Origin: Gnomoniopsis sp. IMI 355080
Lineage: Eukaryota; Ascomycota; Sordariomycetes; Diaporthales; Gnomoniaceae
Assembly (NCBI GenBank): GCA_027946555.1
Contig: JAPEVC010000025.1
Location: 1 to 64,000, forward strand
Direction of reading: 5' to 3'
Length of the DNA: 64,000 nucleotides
Below are positions 13,469 to 23,425 of the stretch, piece after piece. The first letter of the stretch is position 1. The number at the start of each line of letters is the position of its first letter. Below the pieces are notes generated by a model. It had not been told where the DNA came from. It worked only from the letters and a program-made list of their open reading frames with translations, and ran no database searches. The translations under genes and the position numbers were made by a program.

Positions 13469-14287
13469 TGATTGATTATGTCTGCGCCAACAATGAAGAT
13501 CAGACGTCAACCCAACCTTTCAACTGCTCAATAGTTTGACATGCAAAGACAAAATGCTCCTAGGGTGCTAGTCTCTATGTCTCGTGAGCCGTTGGAGCTC
13601 CTAGAGTGGTCTCTGGTCGGGCGTAGCGATCAGCTTCCCTTTGATTCACAGCATCCACCTCAGACCCTCCAAGAATTGATCCTTGCAATTGTATACTCAT
13701 TCGTGATGGGAAGGTCGTCGGGAAGTAATATCTGAATTTTGATCCACAATATCTGCGCACAGCAAGTTGTAGCATACCCAGCAAAGACGACCTGTATGTG
13801 GCATGGCCACACGGATACCTCATTACCACCCACAAAGCCTCTTCAAATAGAATAGTATGCTTCATTCACCCATATATTAACGCGGACGTACATCTGTAGC
13901 ATATGTACATATGAGACACAACTGATTGAGCACCAAGATGTTTGGCAACCTTGCTGTGAGGCAATTATATTTGCGCTGCGACATGCCAGGGTCGGGTATT
14001 CCTTATGCAGCCTCCGCACGAGCACATCTCGTCAGATCAAGCCAACGACAGCTTGGTGAGTGGAACTTCTCCAACACCACATATGAGATCTGAATAGCCA
14101 AACTGCTTTAGCAACAGGGCTAAAAATCTCCCACGGAACACTTTCAGGCTCTGGACCTTGGTCATGAGATGTGACCTGCTATCTCAGCGTTATACTCGGG
14201 GATGGTGGAGTGGAGCCAAGGAATGTTTCGGAGTCGCGTGGGTCCACGAGACCCTGCTCACTTCCCGGGACCGGACATCGCACGCTT

Positions 14288-14306
14288 TTATCTGATCATC
14301 AGATAA
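14288..14306. promoter_or_regulatory. Paired iron-GATA sites (SREA-type), head to head
   Basis: TTATCTGAT (14288-14296) and ATCAGATAA (14298-14306) are two opposed perfect matches to ATCWGATAA, the consensus reported for iron-responsive fungal GATA repressors (SREA/Urbs1/SRE). They are separated by one base. They lie about 170 bases upstream of the siderophore-transporter ATG, the expected place for iron repression. Confidence 0.8.
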
Positions 14307-14477
14307 ATACGAGCCGCCAACATATCAGAATTTCACTTACATCGTATCTATGCCACTTCCCGCCGGCCGAGTCGGAACATCTTGTACTTCCCTTCTGCGC
14401 TGTTCCACACGACGCGAAATCAACACTTCACGGAACCCACGCCGTCGAGGCTTTTCCAGCTGGGCAGCCTGCCAGGG

Positions 14478-16281
14478 ATGGGGGATCACGTCGGACCAGA
14501 GGAACCGCTCCTCGGCAGCCGTCCCATTCACGATGCCGACGCCGACGACTTGCTCTCCGGAGACGAGACGAACTCAACTAGCAAGAGTGGACTCGATCCT
14601 GAGAGCCAAGAGGGAGTACAACAGGCAGACGCCGTCAATATTGTTTGGACAAGAGCAGCCTTGCTCCTCACTTACGGCTTCATCTTTCTCAACTTTTGCT
14701 TGCATTCCATGGAGGCGCAGACATCCTCCAACCTCATGCCCTATGTCGTCAGCGACTTCTCGGCCCATTCGCTCATACCGGCGGTCGGCATCACCTCGTT
14801 CGTACTCAGTGGTGTACTGAAGCTGCCCACCGCCAAGATGATCGATATCTGGGGCCGACCCCAAGGCCTGGTCGTTATGACCCTGCTGGGAACAACAGGC
14901 TTACTTTTGATGGCCGTGTGCAGAGATGTCAAAACCTATGCGGTCGCCAAAATCTTTCACGGGGTTGGAGCAAGTGGATTCGCCTACATCCTAGAGATCA
15001 TCATCGCCGATACCTCCTCTCTCAGAGACCGCGCCTTGGCTCTGACCTTTGTCGGCTCGCCTTTTCTTGCTACTACCTTCCTCGGCCCCTACGCCGCACA
15101 GTGGTTCCTTAGGTACAGCTCATGGCGCATGTCCTTCGCCGTCTTTGCTATTTTGACTCCGGTGGTGGCCGCACCCGTCTTTTGCATCTTACAGTGGAAC
15201 ACAAGGAAGGCGAAAAGACTCGGCATATTGAAGGAGGTCAACTCGGACCGAACGTGGTCAGAGGCATTTCGGCACCATGCCGTTGAATTTGATGGTATGT
15301 TGGCCATCCCTCTCTTGCAACAATGGAACCTGCTGACATGATGTTGAAGCGGTTGGTGTGACACTCGCTGGCGCCGGGTTGACATTGTTTTTGTTGCCTT
15401 TTTCCATCGCAGGTTCCGCTAGCAGCAAGTGGACATCGCCCTCAATCATCTGCATGATTGTGCTAGGTACCGCTCTGACTGTGGCCTTTGTGTTGTATGA
15501 GCGATGCTATGCTCAGAGGCCTTTTGTCCCGTTTCAACTCTTATTGTCGCGCAATGTCATAGGCGCGTTCGTCCTGTCGGCCATCCTGTTCATCTCATAC
15601 TATTGTTGGGACGGCTATTACACGTCCTATCTACAGGTTGTTCACCAGTTGACAGTCTCCGAGGCGGGCTACGTGGCCAATATCTTTACCATTGGGGCCT
15701 GCTTACAAGGCTTTGTGTCGGGATGGCTGATCAGGAGGACCGACCGCTTCAAGTGGCTGGCGTTGATAGCAGTGCCACTCAACCTCCTCGGTGGCGGGCT
15801 GATGCTTCTCTTCAGGCAGCCACACACGCCAGTTGTCTATGTGATCCTATGTCAGGTTCTCATCTCTGTTGGGGGTGGCATACTTGTGACCACCCAGCAG
15901 CTGGCTGTCTTTTCAGTTGCCAAACACGGCGAGGTTGCTTCCTTGCTCGCGCTGCTCGCGCTGGCCAGTGCTGTTGGTAGCGGTGTGGGGAGTTCTGTCT
16001 CCGGGGCCATATGGTCCAACACCGTCTACGCCGAGTTACTGAGGCTCTTGCCTGATGACACCAAAGACTTGGCCGAGAAGATCTACGAGGACTTGGAACT
16101 TCAACTGAGCTACCCTGTCGGGTCTCCTGTGAGGGAGGCAATCATGCAAGCCTACGGTATTGCTCAACGCCGCATGGTCTACGCCGGTCTGGGGTTCTTG
16201 CTAATTTCAATACCCGCAGTCGTTGTCTGGAAAGACATCAGGGTGTCGAAATTCAAGCAGGTCAAAGGACGCGTGCTGTGA
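14478..16281 (+). CDS. Siderophore iron transporter (SIT/Mir-type MFS)
   Basis: Plasma-membrane proton symporter that takes up ferri-siderophores. Exons 14478-15294 and 15350-16281 (intron 55 bases, GTATGT donor, AAG acceptor), 582 residues. An acidic cytosolic N-tail of about 60 residues precedes roughly 14 membrane helices, the SIT count. Diagnostic stretches are DFSAHSLIPAVGITSFVLSG...KMIDIWGRPQGL (loop 2-3 motif A), ADTSSLRDRALALTFVGSPF, and near the end VSGAIWSNTVYAELLRLLPDD, a hallmark of this family. The start is the first ATG in frame; the extension upstream lacks one. The substrate cannot be read from sequence, but the next genes make fusarinine-type precursors, so a fusarinine/TAFC-type substrate is a reasonable inference. 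A head-to-head pair of iron-GATA sites lies 170 bases upstream. Confidence 0.9.
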
Positions 16282-17335
16282 TCCACGCATAGATTCCATT
16301 CTAAGCACGAACCATGGAATCGGGGCGCTTCGGTGCTCCGGTGAGCACATCTTTTGCATAAAACACACAATATACCACCATACGTGCATATCCCCCCCCC
16401 CCCAATAGAGACTACATCCCCATCGGAATGACTCGTCGCGTCAGACGAGGATGCACATCTTAGAAAACCATTTCGGCAGCTAGACTTTTCACCCCGAAAT
16501 ACGTAATGGCGTCAGGAAACACCGAAGTCGGCATAGTCTCGATGTCACTCGAGACGGAGCCCCCACAAGCTGGTGACAGGGATCGTTGCTCAGGAGATGG
16601 AAATTATCTTATCAGATCATCTGACAAGCCCACGATCTACGCTTGGCGTAGGTCTGCATAGCCTCATCGTCATCCGCTTAGCTACATCCGGTAGGAGACT
16701 ATTCCCTCCAGGAAGAAAGTGGTCTGCGCTCATCTTGCTACTTGTTGACAGGTTCTACCGGATGAAGCCTCCATGTAGAGCAATTGGCCTTCCAGTTGGA
16801 GGGAAATCGCATCCGTACTTACCTAGTAAACTTTGTGTGTTTTAGCTGTTCCAAGTGCCGACCATGACGGCCCATGGGGTTGGATCAACAAGCGCCTTTG
16901 TCCTGCATTCTTGATGTAGGGTGGCCATGCGCTACGTACTATTAGTACTTACCATGTGTGTGGGTCGCTACGTTGCCCCCAAACCAAGTTTTCTAACCAA
17001 GTTTTCTCGTCGCCGCAATGGTGGTGGATCCGGGTCCGGGTATGTAGATATTAGCATGGGATTTATTCAAGCAGCCTCCGACCAGCTTCATTCGACAAAC
17101 TCGCCCATCCAGTGCCTATCATTGTGCTAATTCTTGTCGAAGCTACTCGCTCGGCCTTATGGTTCGGATCGTCACTTTTTGCTCCCAACAGCACGCAAAT
17201 CACAGCCTCAAATTTGAGATCCCATCCTGAGCGACACCGTTACAGACGCGAACATCGACCGATCGCCACGTCCGGAAAGTCGTGAAGCTGTCCCGGGGAG
17301 ATCCAGCAAACTCTCACATTACGAGAAACCTCGCG
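16282..17335. promoter_or_regulatory. Intergenic/promoter region of the SidI-like gene
   Basis: A 1.05 kb space between two co-oriented siderophore genes. It contains a poly-C run of 12 near 16392-16403 and one perfect iron-GATA site at 16609-16617, next to a second GATA core (the reverse strand reads ATCTGATAAGATAA). No open frame here is convincing. Confidence 0.6.
16609..16617 (-). promoter_or_regulatory. Iron-GATA site (SREA-type)
   Basis: TTATCAGAT on the plus strand is ATCTGATAA on the minus strand, a perfect ATCWGATAA match, followed at once by a second GATAA core. It lies about 720 bases upstream of the SidI-like ATG. Confidence 0.7.
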
Positions 17336-19137
17336 ATGGCATCTCCATCCCTAATCTCCGACGAGACATCTATCAATAAGCGTCAACGACCTTCCATCCT
17401 CCATGGGCCTGTTGATCCGCCTCTCGTCGACCTCACACTGGGTGAACTACTCGAATTGCAATGCCAGGCCAACGGCGAAGCAGAATGCATCAGTATTCCT
17501 TGGACAGGGGCTCGTTGGTCCTACGATGACCTCCGCCGACAATCCAGCCTGATTGCAAGGGCGCTGCTTGCCGAAGGCATTCAACATGGTGACAGGGTGG
17601 CGATCATGGCTGGCAATTGTGAGCAGTACGCTGCAATCTTCTTTGCGACTGTAAGGATAGGGGCTATACTGGTCATTTTGAACAACACATACACTCCTTC
17701 GGAGGCCATGTACGGAATTGGCTTTACCGCATGCAAGATCTTCTTCACGACCAAGAAAATTGGAAGGACGAACAACGAGCCCCTGTTGGCGCAGCTTGCA
17801 GCCAAGGACGACGCGCCAAAAGTAGTGATTCTCCGGGGCGACACCGAGGGCTACAGAACGTACGAGGACATGATTCTGCAAGGCAGCAAGCTTGACACCT
17901 ACAAGCTGTACAAACATGAGACCAAGGTGTCCACATACGACGTTTGTAATCTACAATTCACGAGCGGCACCACAGGCCACCCAAAGGCTGCCATGCTCAC
18001 TCACCACAATATCGTCAACAACTCCCGTTTCATTGGAGACCGTATGCGTCTTACGACATCGGACGTGCTGTGCTGCCCCCCGCCGCTGTTCCACTGCTTC
18101 GGCCTTGTTCTGGGTCTGCTCGCCGCCATCACTCACGGCGCCAAGATAGTCTACCCAGCCGAAGTATTTGACGGGCCCGCGACCATCCGCGCTATCCAGG
18201 ACGAGCAGTGTACAGCACTACACGGCGTGCCAGCCATGTTCGATACGCTCCTGGCTCTACCCGAGGCCGCATCCCTGGAGGCGTCCAAGCTCAGGCTCCG
18301 CACCGGCATCATCGCCGGCGCGCCGGTACCTCGCTACCTGATGGAGCAGCTCGTCTCGAAGCTCGGTATGACGGAGTTCACATCCAGTTACGGCCTCACG
18401 GAGGCGAGTCCGACTTGCTTCAACGCCTTCACAGACGACCCTATCCACACGCGACTGAGCACTGTTGGAACACTGATGCCACACGCGCACGCCAAGATTG
18501 TCAATCGTGATGGCGAGGTTTTGCCTGTGGGCGAAAAGGGCGAATTATTGATGGGAGGATACCAATTGCAAGCTGGCTACTGGAACAATAGCGAAAAGAC
18601 TGCAGAGGTGATGACACGGGACGAGAACGGCATCTTGTGGCTGCACACGGGAGACGAGGCGGTCTTTAATGAGCAAGGCTACTGCACTATCACGGGGCGA
18701 TTCAAGGATATTATTATCCGAGGTGAGTTGCCCTCTGTTTCCCTCATTCGTAGCGAAGACGTACGTGGGACTAACCAACTGCAGGTGGCGAGAATATCTA
18801 CCCTCTCGAGATTGAGGAGCGTCTGATGGCTCATCCGTCGATTTCCCTCGCTGTGGTCGTCGGCCTCAAAGACGACCATTACGGCGAGGTCGTTGCCGCA
18901 TTCCTGGACGGCAAGGCCAAAGATACTGCATCACACCTCACCAAGGCTGAGGTGAGAGACTGGGTCACTAAAAGGCTGGGCAAACACAAGGCGCCCGCGC
19001 ACGTCTTTTGGATGGGCGAAGGTGGCGTACCTGCCACGGTGCCACTCACAGGCAGCGGCAAGGTGCGAAAGTTTGAACTGGCAAAGATAGGCGAGGAAAT
19101 TGTAAAGACGCAGGCTGGAAAGAGCGCGAAGCTGTAG
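17336..19137 (+). CDS. sidI: Acyl-CoA ligase, SidI-like (mevalonyl-CoA ligase of siderophore synthesis)
   Basis: Activates an acyl group as the AMP-ester and CoA thioester; SidI makes mevalonyl-CoA for fusarinine/TAFC. Exons 17336-18722 and 18785-19137 (62-base intron splitting a Gly codon), 579 residues. ANL-superfamily motifs are intact: P-loop TSGTTGHPKAAM (about 206-217), SSYGLTEASP (about 349-358), LHTGDEA (about 435), GRFKDIIIRGGENIYP (about 452-467) and the C-terminal catalytic lysine in TGSGKVRK (about 561). The last residues SAKL are a canonical peroxisomal PTS1, fitting the known peroxisomal place of this step. Family alone cannot separate SidI from other medium-chain acyl-CoA ligases; the call rests on the SIT transporter on one side, the SidF-like enzyme on the other, and the iron-GATA sites. 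The start is the only ATG before conserved sequence. Confidence 0.78.
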
Positions 19138-20009
19138 ACTGGAGATGAATGCGTGGCCTCTGGGAAGTTGTCTACTTTACCGCTTGGACATAGAAGCCGT
19201 GTATATACCTACCTACCTGCCAACCTATCCGTGCACTGCGAGGCGATAAAAGATACACCTTGTTTTGGGTTACATTGACATGTTCTACAAACCAGGCTGG
19301 GCGCAAGACCGATTCCGAGCAGACAAGATCAGTCAGTCGTGTACGGATTTCACAATACCCAAAGAAGGGGGGGGTCAGACTGAATGAGAGGGGTCATGCC
19401 AAATAGACCCCGGATATCTGCTGACCCACCCCAAAGGTTATCAGATCCCACACGAGGGCGAGATCGGCAGCTAAGGTGAACAATTTTTTTTTATCTGATC
19501 CGCAGGTGTCTCAAGCTAGAGTTATCAGATCCGCTGATCGTGCCGGGGCTCCCTGTCCAAGCAGGGAGCTGCTCCGACGACGACGATATCATTGGATGTA
19601 TGTCGACTGGTGGGCCCACACACACTGCATCGCCGAACGGCATACGAATGTGGATGGACACCGATGGAGCAGGTCGACGTAGGAAACACCGCGTTGATGT
19701 CATGCGCATGGGCGGAGGATGGGTCGAAAAGGGGAAAGGACCACACCAAGATGCTCGGTCTTATGGACAGCCTGGAATTTTCATCATGGTGGACCAGGAA
19801 ATATCTTTCAATCGAGGTGTTCGACTCGATCCCGGTGGAGGGAAAGAGAAAAGTGGTGTGGGAACAAATGCCTTTCTGCTGGAGAGAAGGTTCACTCGCC
19901 TTGCCCGATTCTTTCGTCGTGGTTTCCCAGAAGCGCTGTTGTGCTTGCTGCTTCTTTGCATGTTCTGTTGCATTGTCGATCCTACCATTGCTCTCATAGC
20001 ATCGCAACC
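19138..20009. promoter_or_regulatory. Promoter/leader region of the SidF-like gene
   Basis: An 870-base space holding three iron-GATA sites within 93 bases (19438-19530), a poly-T run and a long leader with several short upstream frames. A frame continuous with the SidF-like protein extends upstream of 20010, but conserved sequence starts after the ATG at 20010. Confidence 0.6.
19438..19530. promoter_or_regulatory. Cluster of three iron-GATA sites (SREA-type)
   Basis: Three perfect ATCWGATAA matches, all on the minus strand: TTATCAGAT at 19438-19446, TTATCTGAT at 19491-19499 and TTATCAGAT at 19522-19530. They sit about 480-570 bases upstream of the SidF-like ATG. Three perfect 9-mers in under 100 bases is the densest group in the window. 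Confidence 0.82.
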
Positions 20010-21344
20010 ATGTCGCCCATCACACTTGCAGAATGGCCCTCCGAGGAGCCCATCCTCCGGCTGCCGCACCCATACCAGACGCCCTACTTTCCTTCCATCT
20101 CCAGCAAGGCGACGTCATCCTCGTCCAAGCTCTTCCAGCTGAGGACTACCACCGCGAGCGACACCAAGGGCCAGGCGCCTCCCGAGCCTCTGCACAGCGA
20201 AAAGCTCTACTTCAGCGAGCCCGAGGATCTCAAGTCCAGTGAGCGGCCTCCCGAGTCCAACAACACACCATGGGCGCGCGCGCGCCGTTCCCCGTCCTCC
20301 ACTCTCCACTGGGACGGCGATGCAGCCCCTACACTCGCACAGGCCTGGCTGATCGTCTACGTGCTGTTCACCATCCGGCCCGACGAGGAATTCCTCCGCC
20401 TTACCCTCGCCGGGACCGACAGCGCCGCGCTCGCTGACCAGCTGCGCGCCACCGTGCTGGCCGTCAATCACCCGCTCGGCAACAGCCACAACCTCGGCAC
20501 GCCAGACGAGCTGGTGCTGTTGCGCGCGTCCTTCTGGCAGGGTGCGGGCGCACCTTTCGGCGCGCGGTCCGTCTGGGTCCCCACCGATGGGCCTGGCACT
20601 ACGTATGCGTCGCAAGCTGCCCCCGCGCTCACACACGTGCTGACCAATGACCCGGGCACGGCGCTGGTGTGGCATCCGCGACGGGCGCCCAAGCCGCGGC
20701 CTGGCAGCACCATTTACAGTCGTCACATCCCACACTTGCGCGAGGAGTTCAGCATGGTCGCGCTGGACTATACCAACGCCGAGCACCTGGCGCTGTTCCA
20801 CGCGTGGCAAAACGACCCCCGCGTGTCGCAAGGCTGGAACGAGACGGGCACATTGGCCGAGCACCGCGAATACCTGCGCAAGATGCATGAGGACCCCCAC
20901 CAGTTTGCCGTGCTGGCGGCTTTTGACGGCGTCTTCTTTGCGTACTTTGAAATTTACTGGGCGCGCGAGGATCGCCTGGGTGCATATTACTCTAGCCTGG
21001 ACTTTGATCGCGGCCGCCACTCGCTTGTCGGCGACGTGCGGTACCGTGGCGCGCATCGTGTGGGCGCATGGTGGAGCAGTCTGATGCACTACCTGTTCCT
21101 GGATGACCCGCGCACAATGCAGGTGGTGGGTGAGCCGAAATTCACAAACTCCACGGTGCTGGCGTATGACTTGGTGCATGGATTCGGGGTCGATAAGTTT
21201 GTGGACCTGCCGCATAAGCGCAGCGCGTTCATGAAGTGCTCGCGTGAGAGATTTTTCCAGATATGCCCTCTGGCAGAGGACGAGAGGAGTGGGAGGAAGA
21301 AGGTGGTTGGTGGCACATTGGTTGGGCTTGTGCCGAAGTTGTAG
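20010..21344 (+). CDS. sidF: Hydroxyornithine acyltransferase, SidF-like
   Basis: Predicted to transfer anhydromevalonyl from CoA to N5-hydroxyornithine in extracellular siderophore synthesis. Single exon, 444 residues, very GC-rich. The C-terminal half (about 245-425) is a GNAT-like domain of the IucB/AlcB siderophore type (Acetyltransf_8): YTNAEHLALFHAWQNDPRVSQGW, FAYFEIYWAREDRLG, DFDRGRHSLVGD and GEPKFTNSTVLAYDLVHGFG are typical. The N-terminal half (WPSEEPILRLPHPYQ) is the fungal extension seen in SidF/SidL. The end VPKL could act as a weak PTS1. SidF rather than the acetylase SidL is inferred from the tail and the SidI-like neighbour. A 430-codon open frame on the opposite strand is a composition shadow. 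Confidence 0.78.
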   Translation: MSPITLAEWPSEEPILRLPHPYQTPYFPSISSKATSSSSKLFQLRTTTASDTKGQAPPEPLHSEKLYFSEPEDLKSSERPPESNNTPWARARRSPSSTLHWDGDAAPTLAQAWLIVYVLFTIRPDEEFLRLTLAGTDSAALADQLRATVLAVNHPLGNSHNLGTPDELVLLRASFWQGAGAPFGARSVWVPTDGPGTTYASQAAPALTHVLTNDPGTALVWHPRRAPKPRPGSTIYSRHIPHLREEFSMVALDYTNAEHLALFHAWQNDPRVSQGWNETGTLAEHREYLRKMHEDPHQFAVLAAFDGVFFAYFEIYWAREDRLGAYYSSLDFDRGRHSLVGDVRYRGAHRVGAWWSSLMHYLFLDDPRTMQVVGEPKFTNSTVLAYDLVHGFGVDKFVDLPHKRSAFMKCSRERFFQICPLAEDERSGRKKVVGGTLVGLVPKL

Positions 21345-21504
21345 TCTTGAGAAATACCATAGCCACGCTGAGATTGTTTCATTCTGCTCAAGCTGTAACA
21401 TCCGCACAAGATCGTGGCAAGCATATTTTTACAATATTTTGTTTGTTCCAAATCAATTATGCACCGAACCATCTATGCAAAAGTTTGCGCCGCTTTATGC
21501 TTCC

Positions 21505-23046
21505 TCAACCGTCCAGAGGACCGCCATGAGGGACACCAGTCTTCTCGCCTAGCTTCATGTAGTTCCAGCAGACTAGGAAACATTAGTAGGATGACCGGAT
21601 CTGCGAGAGGAAATAGATACTTACTATCAAAGCCAAGATCGTTCCCAAAGAAGGCCCTCATGACATCTTCGCCGGACAAGACACCCTGTGCAGGGCCATA
21701 CGAAACAGCCTTCTTGCCCACCGCAAGCCCGATCATGGGCGGCACCTCGGCCAGCTCTTGGAACTTGGGCTCGGCGCCATTCATCTTTTGCAAGACAAGT
21801 TCATGGATGTTATGCGCCGCAAAGAAGCCCATGTGCATTGCGCCGCCGCAACGCTTGATTCCCGACCACCGAATCGCATCTCCGATGGTGAAATGACAAT
21901 CGGCATTTGGTGTGCCCTCTGGAAACATCAAATTCGGCCTGACCTTGACATACCCCTCCTCGTCCTTTACACTGTCCGGAAGGAATCCGGTGCTCGGCAC
22001 ACTCTTCGATATCGCCACTATCACCTTGCTCGCCTTCATCGTCTCGCCGTCCTCGAACCGCACCTCCGTCACCTCGCTTCCACTCTCATCTGTCTTTACT
22101 GTCGTCTCTGCCAGTCGCTTGCCCAGCTTTACCTCCACGCCCGCCTCACGTACAAGCTCACCTGCACGCTCTTTACACTCGTCCGGCAGCGGCTCGGCAC
22201 TCAGAAGCTTCTCGCGGCTGTGCACGAGCGTCACACGGGTATCGGGACGCACAAGCTTGAGCTCAGCGGCCATTTCGATGCCAACAGCACCTCCACCTAC
22301 AACTACGACGCCGTGCGGGGCGTTGCTCACATGCTTGATGTGGCCGTTCGCTTCGAGGAGGTACTGCTTCTTGGTCAGGGCCTGGGGGACGGTGGGCCAG
22401 ACACGGCGCAGACCGGTGGACACGACAAGGTAGTCATAAGTCAGGGTACGGGAAGCTTCGGTGGCGGTCTCGGTGATGATGGCAGTCTTGGTGGCCGGAT
22501 CAACGGCGGTGACAGTGCCATGGAGGGTGTTGATCTTGGGGGTTGCGAGGGCCGGGATGTTGTTGTATTGCACCCAGGCCTTGGACGCGTACGCTTCGTC
22601 TGCAAGGGCAAGCGGGGACCCAATCAAATGGTCTATAGGTGAACATGTTAGATAGATAGGTGCGAGTAGTTCCGTGGTTCTTGACTAGATGAGCTTTTTT
22701 TTACACTTTCAGGCGCCTTTGGCAAGTTTTGAATTGCAATGCGAGTTGCGTCAATACTCCAAAGCTGAGGTGACGTTCTCCGGTTGCTTGGGTATGGGTG
22801 GAAGAGGGGGGGGGGATGTTCAATGTAGAACTGGCACGTACAGAAACCATCCCTCTCATCGACAACAGTCACCTCGATAGGAATTTTCCCATCGTGACCT
22901 GGCACAACTCCACTGCCCTGCCTCGCTGCTCGTCCTTCGGACAAGTCAATGAGGTTGAGTGCCGCAGAAAGACCCCCATAGCAGCCACCTAGGATCAGCA
23001 CCTTGAAAGGTCCTGAGGACGCGGATGAATCGAACTGGGAGCCCAT
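21505..23046 (-). CDS. AIF/AMID-like FAD-dependent oxidoreductase
   Basis: Pyridine-nucleotide-dependent flavoprotein. Three exons: 23046-22842, 22632-21625 and 21572-21505, giving 426 residues. The FAD-binding Rossmann loop is VLILGGCYGGLSA (about 16-28). The NAD(P)H loop is VVVVGGGAVGIEMAAELK (about 177-195), and the second FAD contact is CHFTIGDAI (about 320). YHLIGSPLALA after the first intron is typical of the AMID/FSP1-like group. No CxxxxC redox pair, so electrons probably pass to a small acceptor such as a quinone or metal complex. No signal or membrane segment is visible. It converges on the SidF-like gene (stop codons 160 bases apart) and has an iron-GATA site 370 bases upstream, so a role in iron handling is possible but is inference only. 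Confidence 0.88.
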
Positions 23047-23416
23047 TGTGCGGTATATGGAATAAACAGGGAAAACTTCAAGAATGAGGTAGGAATAGGA
23101 TGCGAAGTCTCGTGTCGGGGGAAGAAAGAAAGATCTAACGAACAAGTTGGCAAGGAGAGCAGAGTAGAGTGGTATCCAGAGAAGAAACTACATCGTGACC
23201 AGAGCAGTCTCCCGAGGTGCTTAAGTGGATGAACGATGTATCGCTTCGTTTTATGCATATCGGTGCGGGCCTCACTGGATTTAATAATAATAATGTGGGG
23301 TGGAGGAGCGACTCATCGTCATTTACGGAAGACCTGGGCCGTCCTTGCGCCATACCATACCTATATGATCCCTGTAGGTACGCTATCTTCGCTATCAGAT
23401 TGATCTAATCAGATGA

Positions 23417-23425
23417 ATCAGATAA
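23417..23425 (+). promoter_or_regulatory. Iron-GATA site (SREA-type) upstream of the flavoprotein gene
   Basis: ATCAGATAA is a perfect ATCWGATAA match about 370 bases upstream of the flavoprotein ATG at 23046. Near matches (CTATCAGAT at 23392-23400 and a further ATCAGAT at 23408) sit beside it. Confidence 0.7.

Larger units (their letters stand above)
9971..14477. other. Gene-poor 4.5 kb gap with repeats and palindromes
   Basis: No open frame here looks like a real gene; all are short, mostly without ATG, and unrelated to known families. The gap holds TACCTAGGTA palindromes at 9993, 11550 and 12894, a GGTA-type microsatellite at 11550-11590, a 33-base tandem duplication at 11310-11375, an 18-base perfect palindrome at 13451-13468, and the promoter of the siderophore transporter at its right end. 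Composition is AT-richer than in neighbouring genes, as expected for decayed intergenic DNA. Confidence 0.6.

Noticed and set aside
17381..17410. Possible N-terminal PTS2 (RQRPSILHG) in the SidI-like ligase
   Set aside because: Positions 5, 6 and 9 do not fit the PTS2 consensus, while the C-terminal AKL is canonical.
20115..21407. Antisense open frame of 430 codons across the SidF-like gene
   Set aside because: It mirrors a GC-rich coding exon on the other strand, is Arg/His/Gln-rich without family features, and the sense frame has clear conserved motifs.
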